From positions 1,550,001 to 1,614,000 of the forward strand of contig CM071591.1 of assembly GCA_036429605.1 (NCBI GenBank): a stretch of 64,000 nucleotides of DNA, in the 5' to 3' direction. Position numbers and translations under genes: made by a program. Within the stretch, counting starts at the first letter, position 1; each line of letters begins with the position of its first letter. Source of the DNA: Cladobotryum mycophilum (lineage: Eukaryota; Ascomycota; Sordariomycetes; Hypocreales; Hypocreaceae). The notes under the pieces are model-generated. The model worked only from the letters and a program-made list of their open reading frames with translations. It did no database searches and had not been told where the DNA came from. Below are positions 57,215-64,000 of this stretch, piece after piece.

Positions 57215-57853
57215 GAATTCTTGATAGCTTACGAGGTTGGCACAAAAGGGGTCATGGCGCATAGTGTAGGTGCTAGACGGATGATACATGTATCTAGATG
57301 CAAAAAAGTAGTTGTTTCGGTTACCGGACTGAATGGATGGGGATGTGTTCTCTTTACTTGGCATTTTATACTCTCATAACGGGTGTAGGTGTTCGTTGAT
57401 GTGACTGATTAAGTCGATGAAGGCTCATCCTGACTGCTGTTTCATAGGAAATGATTAAATGACATCAAAATAGGATGATAAATCAACCTATAAATAAGAT
57501 CACATCATTATATAAGAAAGGCACTTTCTCTTTTGTTACCAAAAAAATTGCTTTCTATTGCACATGCCATTTCCCTCCTATTGGCAGCCTCTTACACACT
57601 GCTACGCCCCCCTCCTTTTTCCTCTAAGGACAGAACGTAGACACACAAAAAACCCCGCGGCCTTTTTGGATAGAGACCACATAACCCTGAAGCCCCTCTT
57701 ATGTTTCTTGGTGAACCGAGCTTTCAAAGTGATGACACTAGGAAAACCAGATCAAAGGTGGCCGCTGTAGATTGTTTGTTCATTTTTTTAATCTTCTTTG
57801 ACTGCTAACTTTGGGTGGGAAAAAAAGTCGATTTTTCAATGGTTACTACATAA
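57215..57853. other. convergent intergenic region
   Basis: Shared 3' flank of the GH63-like gene and ATP5. Short AT-rich patches are compatible with two polyadenylation regions. No gene recognised. Confidence 0.5.
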
Positions 57854-58849
57854 TTACAGGTTATCGGTGAGGAGCTTGTTCATCTTGGCGATGCGGGAGG
57901 AGACGCTGAGGTCGATGGTTCGGTCGCCAACTTCGACGACGAGACCGCCGACGATATCAGGGTTGACCTGTAAATATGTTAGAAGAGGTGATGGTTGTGT
58001 AACGGAAGCATGGAATGTAAACGCACAGTGTTGGTGACCTTGAGCTTCTTGCCCTGGCCAACGTAGGAAGACTTGGCGACAGCAGTCTCGAGTCTAGACA
58101 GAGTCTTGTTGTCAAGAGCCTATAGCAGCCATATGTTAGCTTAACAATTCGTCTTTGAATTCCCATATCTGTCGCATCACTGCCCTCCCAATTCATACGC
58201 ATATATATATATCCCCACCGGGTAAAAGCATACCTGAGCACTGGTAACAGTCATCTCCACCTCGCCACGGGCAGCAGCAACCAGCTGGCTAAACTTCTCG
58301 GTAACGCCCTTGAGGAGGCCCAGTCGGTTGTTGGAGGCCAGAGTGTCGAGGAAGTTCTTGAGGGTAGCGCCGCTGGCGCCGGTCGCCTTGACGAGTTCTG
58401 CGATGATGGCGGACTTGTCCTCGGTGGTCAAGGTGGGGGCGGAGAGGATGGTGTTGAGCTTGGGGTCCTTCTCGACGAGGGCGCCGAGCTTGGCGAGTTC
58501 CCTGGCGGTGGCATCGAGGGTCGACTGCTTGCTGGCGGCAGTGTACTAAATTGACGCAAGTCAGTATTTGTATATTCGACCTGCTCCAACATCGCCGTCC
58601 CTGGGAATGAATTTTCTATCGCGGTTGACAACCCAATTGGCAACATAGCGGAACAAAAAAGGCATCCCAAGTCGTAGAGAATCGTACCAGGGCAGTAGCA
58701 TAAGTGCCATCAAGACCGAAGACAGCAATCGGGGCCTTGCCGTCGTTGGCGGCAGCGGCGGCGTAGGTCCGGGCAGGGACAGCTCGGAGGGCGAGGGCAG
58801 CCTGAGGGGCGGCGACCCTGGCGGAGCGAAGGACTTGTCGCGAAAGCAT
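57854..58849 (-). CDS. ATP5: mitochondrial ATP synthase subunit 5 (OSCP)
   Basis: Peripheral-stalk subunit that holds the F1 head of ATP synthase to the stator. Four exons: 58849-58688, 58545-58234, 58119-58027 and 57967-57854, every join phase 0, 226 aa. The first about 30 residues are an Arg/Ala/Ser-rich mitochondrial presequence (MLSRQVLRSARVAAPQAAL). The OSCP fold follows: IAVFGLDGTYATAL-YTAASKQSTLDATAREL, LKNFLDTLASNNRLGLL, then VTSAQ-ALDNKTLSRLETAV. The signature end is VNPDIVGGLVVEVGDRTIDLSVSSRIAKMNKLL. The 114-nt intron before exon 3 contains an (AT)n run (58,198-58,211). Downstream neighbour GH63-like is convergent; MOB1 lies 490 bp upstream on the same strand. Constitutive expression is expected; nothing in the sequence shows special regulation. 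Confidence 0.95.
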
Positions 58850-59340
58850 GGCGGTCGTCGAGGGAGGGAGGGGGAGGGATTGGGGATGGATTTGCGAGAG
58901 TGGTGAGGTCGGCTTTGCTTAGAGCTCGGTTTTCGTCAATCGAGGTTTCTCACGGTCGGCAATTTTGGAAGTTGATGCCTTGCACTAAGGAAAGGCATCA
59001 ACTCTGGATTACATAACCTTCCATATAACTTGATATCAACACCCGAATTCACCCGCAAAGAGAAAATGCTCTCGAGCAGAAACAGGGAGATGATGAATGG
59101 AGTTGGTATGAAGAGAAAAAAGGAAATTATTTCATGTTGTGTAAAGTCTTTATTAATTGGCGGGTTCATTCAGCACATTGATCCTTGGGTTCTGACATAC
59201 GCTGCCACGAGGGTTACTTAACCCCAACGTGACTATTTTGCGTCGTCCATGCCCTCTAATCCTTTATCTAGCGATATCCTAACGCCCAGCTCCCCAACCA
59301 GCAAAACAATCCATGCTAATATCAGCCAAAACCAAGTCAT
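58850..59340. other. intergenic ATP5 / MOB1
   Basis: 491 bp: ATP5 promoter and MOB1 3' flank. No gene recognised. Confidence 0.5.
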
Positions 59341-60151
59341 TTAGTCGCTCTTCAACATGCTGTCAACAAGATCACCGAGGGGACCCCAGTAATCTCGTCC
59401 GCTAGCCAAGCTGTGCTCATCGATGAAGAGCACATATTGCTTGAAGCTCGTGTTGAGATGGGGTTCTAGTCCGAGTTCCCGAATCACAGGATAGTGATGG
59501 CAGTAGATGTGTGCATACACGCGGTACATGCGCTTGAAGATTTGACGGACAAGAGCTGGGAACGACTTGGGGAAGGGAATACCTAGAAACTATGAGACTC
59601 AGGCCAGGATTATATTAATGAGTATCCAACATACCAATTTTGCTGGGGAGAACTGATTCATTGTCAATGGTGGCCTGCACCCATGTCATGAGTTGTTCTA
59701 TGTAGGCTGGCGCGGGCATCTTGGTTGGCCGCTTGTAGTTTTCGTTGTCTTGCCAGAGGTATTCGAATCTACCATGCATTAGTGGCGCTGTTTTGATCAT
59801 GGAGGATAAGAAGAAGAAGGGGAATGCGCATACTCATCAGTAGCCTTCATCTCAGGGCATGACTGAGGGGAGCAGAATTCTGTTATGGCGCCGTAGAGCA
59901 GATTAATCTGGTTGTAGAAGTCCACCACTTTTTATAGACTTAGCAAATACCCCGAGATTCATATTGCTGCGAAACTCACTGTTGACCGCAAGCCACTCAT
60001 TCTCGTCCTCGCCTTCGGGGAGCTTGACAACCTTTCGTAGGCTCCCTCCACCTAGTGTGACTTCGGCGTATTGTCTAAGTTGATAGCTGGTTGTGCCGCC
60101 TTTGCCGACGCGCGGACGGAACTGATTCCTCGTCTTTTGATTACTGCTCAT
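59341..60151 (-). CDS. MOB1: MOB1-family kinase activator
   Basis: Co-activator of the NDR/LATS kinase of the septation initiation/mitotic exit network, controlling septum formation. Exons: 60151-59980, 59927-59834, 59768-59635 and 59582-59341, 213 aa in frame. Family blocks: SYQLRQYAEVTLGGGSLRKVVKLPEGEDENEWLAVN, MVDFYNQINLLYGAITEFC, the zinc-site Cys pair in FCSPQSCPEM, DEFEYLWQDNENYKRPTKM, PFPKSFPALVRQIFKRMYRVYAHIYCHHYPVI with the zinc-site His, and FKQYVLFIDEHSLASGRDYWGPLGDLVDSM. The N-terminus is the only doubtful part: the ATG at 60,151 gives MSSNQKTRNQFRPR, but many fungal orthologs start with a short separate exon, and an acceptor-like CACCAG lies just upstream. No such exon could be identified. 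Confidence 0.9.
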
Positions 60152-61106
60152 CCCGATTCTGGTGTCAGTGACTATAACTTTCGGCAGAGATTTGATAGGG
60201 AGACCCTCGTAGACGGGGATAAACGTAGTGTCTAGGCGCGCCATCGTTGCAACAAGAGTCGGAATTGAGGTATTGGAACAACGGCTTGCTGCTGATGTCG
60301 AGAAAAGGGAATACGAAGGACTAACACTGTTGTCAAGAACTGGGACGCCATGATGGCAAGATATCTCCAGTCGTGATAGCTGGTGGGCTGGTACTGGTAC
60401 TGGTACTGGTAGAGACGACAACCTGCATTCCATACCAGCTGGTTAGCGGGGCAATAAATGGCATGTAGATGGATGTTGTAGGAAAAGGGGGCATACGCAG
60501 AGCTGATTCTGAGACTAAGATGTCTCGGAATTGTATGATTTGAGGTGAAGAAGACTCAGAGACGAATCTATGTTGCGAGTGTCGAAAACCAACGGTGAGG
60601 TGGAAGATCTAGAGCGCAAGCATGTAAATGGACGAATTGGCTGAAGGTGGCGATGACCTATCGCGGTGCGGTCAAGTGTTTACTGTGTTTCCTGATTGGT
60701 ATGGTTGCTGGGTGGCCAGCCAGCGGGCGGTTCAGTTAGTGCTTGCGTCAGGGTCTTGGGACAACAACTCCTCCGGTGCTCAGGGCGCTCTGCTGGGCAC
60801 ACTTCAGTGTCAACGCGGGGCAAGGGGAACTCCCCTGCGCAGTTCTCAACGCCGTCCGTCACCTGATCGCCCAGAGCCTCATGCATGCGACTCGGCTTTT
60901 GATTGACAATAAACTTTTTATGAGAGAATATTTCTGAAATAAAATAGAGTAAAATAAAAATTACGCTCATTTCCTATAGAATCAGTACCTTGGCAAACAC
61001 GGTGCGCTTGGATACAGAACAGAGGGTCGTCTCATGTGACCATGTGTTTGTGAATGCAGGACACAAATATTGATATGGGTAATTGTATGGACTAATAAAT
61101 TCAGAT
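60152..61106. other. intergenic MOB1 / HET gene
   Basis: MOB1 promoter/leader and the 3' flank of the HET gene. It contains a (GGTACT)n-like run at about 60,389-60,411. No gene recognised, although an extra first exon of MOB1 could lie here. Confidence 0.5.
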
Positions 61107-63719
61107 TTATTCTAGATTAATGTCAACAAGATCACGGCCGCTTTCAGAAACAGCTTCTCCGTCCATGATACCATGGACATATGCTGACCCAACAAAACAA
61201 CGGCGAACCCTTGAACCCTTCAACGACAGTGTCCCTAAAATATCAGTCACGGGTTTTCCATCTGCATCACTGACATCCCTAAGAACCGCAGGGCTTTTCA
61301 AACCGGGCAATATCCAAATCTCATCACCCGTCTGCGCAGATAAGGATGCCATTCCCAAATATTCATCACCAACAGTGATGAGTTGCCGTCCGCCGTACAT
61401 CATTGCGAATGCTCTTCCGATACCCAGACAGTGTCGATAGACTCTTGAATTCGGCCTGACAAAACCTGGACCGACGCATCGTGATTTCCCGTTGATGACC
61501 TCCTCTGGAAGGTAAAAGTCATTAGGCCCTCCATCGTCCCCTGCACCCGTGGCCCTGATCAGTGTGTATTTCAAGTTGTTCCAAAGGGACAGAACCTCGT
61601 GTCGGAATGGTGTAGAGCACCTTTCTCCATCATTTTCAGCGAGTGCATCTAAATCTTCTAGAACAGATGCCATTTCCTCCTCAAAGGGGTCATATGACAC
61701 ACGGCTAATGGTGATTTCATCTCTGTCAGGCTTCATGTCTACTTTTTCAAGAACCTTACGATCTGCTCCCGCTAGAATGAATAGCATCATAAAGGTTCCA
61801 AACTGAGTACCATATTCGTCAGGTGCTCGTGGACCGAATTTAGACGCATCAAATAAGCTCCCCGGTGACATGTTCATGCATAGAGTCCGCCATAGAATTT
61901 CGGTCAAGCAGCGTTTCTGTCCGTCTTCTGTAGTCTTCCTTAAAGATAATACTAGTTTCAGCCAGTTTTCGTCAAAGAGAAACATTCCAAATGGACCTGT
62001 GTCCTGTCTCCCTCCAGCCTGGCTAACTTTACCTACATAGAGTCCACGGATTTTGAGTACATGTTTGTCTTCCGTATCCTCTATTGGAAGATGAAAATCT
62101 AGACCTTTGTCTGCTGCAAATATACTGGGAATGGGGTTGATGCCAGCGAGATTAAAGTCAGGGACCCATCCAGGCAAAGAGTCTTGTCTGTCTTTAGAGT
62201 AGATGCAGTGAGACAGAATCTCTAGATTTTTGGTCTCAGAGATCATCTGTCGTGCGGCGGTTGTAAACACATCGGCCGTCGAGCATCGGTAATCCGTTTT
62301 GAATCGGTTTCCTGAAACAAGGTTTAAGATGCCGTATAACGAGAATATCTTGTCTCTAGGGTCCGAGGCTCGAAATGTCCAAAAACATTCCACCAGCTGG
62401 TCCAAAGCAAATAAATTCCTGTGAGCTTTAGCAATCTCCTCGTCGCTGTCGTTGGTTTTGCCCAGATTCCCTCGCCATTTATACATCTCTGCCATGTTCC
62501 ACTCCACAGCTACAGCGACATCGTTCTCGGGCACGAAGTCCCTTGATTTGGCAGAACCGAGGTTGGCTTCGTTGTGTCTGATTGCGTTTGACACTGTCCC
62601 GAGAGAAGCCCAAGAGAGAAGACTGTTTCCAAGATGTAGGATGAGAACGCTCGGTAAGATTGCTTCTTGAACGATCCAGGCACGCCTAAACCATTGTCTC
62701 TGAAAGATGCTAGCCAAAGCAACCCACCCCTCACGGGAAATGAAGGGGATTCCATGTTCTTGGTACTTTTCTTTGTTGCCACCATATGGCTCAATTTGAC
62801 TCTCCTGAAACTTCTTGGAGTGGGCCGCCAACGTGTGAAGTGTCTTGAGACCAATTTCGGAATGTTGGTCACCTGGTCCCAACCATGCTACGACGAATGA
62901 GGCTCGCGAGTAGATGCGATCCATCATACTTACTTGAGCGCTCTTCTCCTCCAGATCGTTTTGATTGATGCATATGGCATCCGCCCAGATGCGTCTGTGA
63001 GCCCAGTCCTCAGCTCGGTAAATGGCTGTTGGTTGTGGATCATCTGTTCCGGACAAACCCTCCAACAGAGCAACGACTTCGTCATGGCCGCCAACCGTCG
63101 CTAGGTCAATCGGCATAATGCCATCCTGGTCCTTGGCAGCTCTCAGGGAGCCTCCGTTACATAGTGTTCGGACGCATTCGAGATGCCCCTTCTCCGCCGC
63201 ATAATGCAGCGCAGTCCGTGCATTGAGATCGCGTGCATGCACATCAGCTCCATGTTTGATCCACATCTCGACATAATCGTGTTTCCCGCTTCCTGAAGCG
63301 AAATGCAAGTAAGTCCGACCTTGAATTGGGTCTGGGCGGTTCATCTCGTTGGCAAAGACTGCCTCTGGTATGGTACTCAGGGCATCATGCAGACTCTTCT
63401 GAATGAGAAGCAGGCGACCATTGACGAGGATGGGAATCTTGTTTGAGGCTTCATACTGTGGGCTGGCGGCGTTGAAATGGTCACGAAATTGATTTCCATG
63501 GGCGAAGGGATTGCCCCAAGTATATGATAGGCAATGGTATGTTGTAGCGGTATCATCTAGGTTGTGACATGTGAGGGAGAAGCATAGTTTGCCATCTGAT
63601 GTGGTGCCGAGCCTCTCAATGAGTCTGATAGACTTGGCATCTGGTAGTCGGTCGTAAGCGAAGGGGGTAGTGGATTGATGGCCTCCATTCCTCCCGTGTC
63701 TCTCTTGATCCCCATTCAT
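61107..63719 (-). CDS. HET-domain protein with ankyrin repeats inserted in the HET domain
   Basis: Single-exon, 870 aa. HET domains occur in proteins that trigger heterokaryon-incompatibility cell death in filamentous ascomycetes, or are relatives of unknown role. The first half of HET is present (YHCLSYTWGNP ... IPILVNGRLLLIQKSLHDAL, about residues 60-115). About 130 residues then intervene, containing three ankyrin-type repeats (RTYLHFASGSGKHDYVEMWI; RTALHYAAEKGHLECVRTL; IMPIDLATVGGHDEVVALL). HET resumes with IWADAICINQNDLEEKSAQV and IYSRASFVVAWLGPGD (about 245-290). The C-terminal 580 residues resemble the extended tail of large HET proteins (ERYWRAWIVQE-type region, PRDKIFSLYGI, DEIWILPGLKSPAVLRDV). 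Start chosen at the first ATG, 63,719 (MNGDQERHGRNGG). No transmembrane segment or signal peptide. No lesion found. Confidence 0.88.
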   Translation of the reverse strand: MNGDQERHGRNGGHQSTTPFAYDRLPDAKSIRLIERLGTTSDGKLCFSLTCHNLDDTATTYHCLSYTWGNPFAHGNQFRDHFNAASPQYEASNKIPILVNGRLLLIQKSLHDALSTIPEAVFANEMNRPDPIQGRTYLHFASGSGKHDYVEMWIKHGADVHARDLNARTALHYAAEKGHLECVRTLCNGGSLRAAKDQDGIMPIDLATVGGHDEVVALLEGLSGTDDPQPTAIYRAEDWAHRRIWADAICINQNDLEEKSAQVSMMDRIYSRASFVVAWLGPGDQHSEIGLKTLHTLAAHSKKFQESQIEPYGGNKEKYQEHGIPFISREGWVALASIFQRQWFRRAWIVQEAILPSVLILHLGNSLLSWASLGTVSNAIRHNEANLGSAKSRDFVPENDVAVAVEWNMAEMYKWRGNLGKTNDSDEEIAKAHRNLFALDQLVECFWTFRASDPRDKIFSLYGILNLVSGNRFKTDYRCSTADVFTTAARQMISETKNLEILSHCIYSKDRQDSLPGWVPDFNLAGINPIPSIFAADKGLDFHLPIEDTEDKHVLKIRGLYVGKVSQAGGRQDTGPFGMFLFDENWLKLVLSLRKTTEDGQKRCLTEILWRTLCMNMSPGSLFDASKFGPRAPDEYGTQFGTFMMLFILAGADRKVLEKVDMKPDRDEITISRVSYDPFEEEMASVLEDLDALAENDGERCSTPFRHEVLSLWNNLKYTLIRATGAGDDGGPNDFYLPEEVINGKSRCVGPGFVRPNSRVYRHCLGIGRAFAMMYGGRQLITVGDEYLGMASLSAQTGDEIWILPGLKSPAVLRDVSDADGKPVTDILGTLSLKGSRVRRCFVGSAYVHGIMDGEAVSESGRDLVDINLE

Positions 63720-64000
63720 ACAAGTAGCTTCTTTCAAGATACCTGTATGATGGCCGAGATGATAACTAGTTTGTTAATAAACCACTACGTAAGCACGCCT
63801 CTCCTCGACGGTGTGGCTTTGAATTACTTGTACATGATCTGGCGCAGCTGAAAGCCACTTGTATCCTTAGTGAATAAGCATCAAGTCGGAAAGTAACCAA
63901 CCCGGTCCTTGTCACATTGAGGCTTCTTCATCCCACGTGGAGGCTTGAGCCAGATTCCGCCCCTTTTGTTCCCTTTGAGGGCTTGAAGGTTCTTGTTTTG
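63720..64000. other. upstream flank of the HET gene, window edge
   Basis: No gene recognised in the last 281 bases; presumably promoter of the HET gene. Confidence 0.5.

Overview
The window is nuclear DNA of a filamentous ascomycete. Introns are short (about 50-130 nt, GT...CTAAC...AG), the protein set is fungal, and a HET-domain gene and multi-intron housekeeping genes point to Pezizomycotina. The closest feel is Sordariomycetes, probably Hypocreales; that rank is inference. No tRNA, rRNA, CRISPR array, intact transposon or secondary-metabolite cluster was recognised.

Layout. 1-742: the 5' part of an Arp2/3 subunit gene (ARPC5), running off the left edge. 743-about 11,050: ten kilobases with no gene, rich in microsatellites. 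11,050-12,251: a pyrimidine-rich leader with a 5'UTR intron ending at a very short ORF in an excellent start context. 12,055-16,355: a second gene-poor stretch. 16,356-20,607: a Nit2-type amidase and, divergently, a secretory cytochrome-b561/CDH-type cytochrome protein. 20,870-22,510: an odd segment with a 70-codon ORF, a decayed tandem copy of its 3' end, and decamer arrays in opposite orientation at its two ends. 22,701-28,220: F-box gene, PAC1/LIS1, and a broken phosphotransferase-like gene. 29,504-38,209: three essential genes, TAF4, YSH1 and V-ATPase subunit a. 39,090-51,575: F-box/LRR protein, RLP24, a Pho23-like ING protein and a cis-prenyltransferase, all on the minus strand with large gaps. 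53,688-63,719: a GH63-like glycosidase, ATP synthase OSCP, MOB1 and a HET protein with ankyrin repeats inside the HET domain.

The genes are mostly unrelated housekeeping functions: transcription (TAF4, Pho23-like), mRNA 3'-end processing (YSH1), ribosome biogenesis (RLP24), energy and pH (V-ATPase, OSCP), cytoskeleton (ARPC5, PAC1), cytokinesis/septation (MOB1) and dolichol synthesis. No operon-like logic is expected.

Two points stand out. First, TAF4, YSH1 and VPH1 each carry one apparent single-base loss in a C/G homopolymer (4-6 nt), and restoring one base gives a full-length family protein. The phosphotransferase relic, and perhaps the small-ORF gene, show the same signature. This looks like residual consensus error rather than biology and should condition every frame call here. 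Second, several splicing features are unusual: a 3-nt micro-exon in the glycosidase gene, two GC-AG introns, and first coding exons of 5 and 12 nt.
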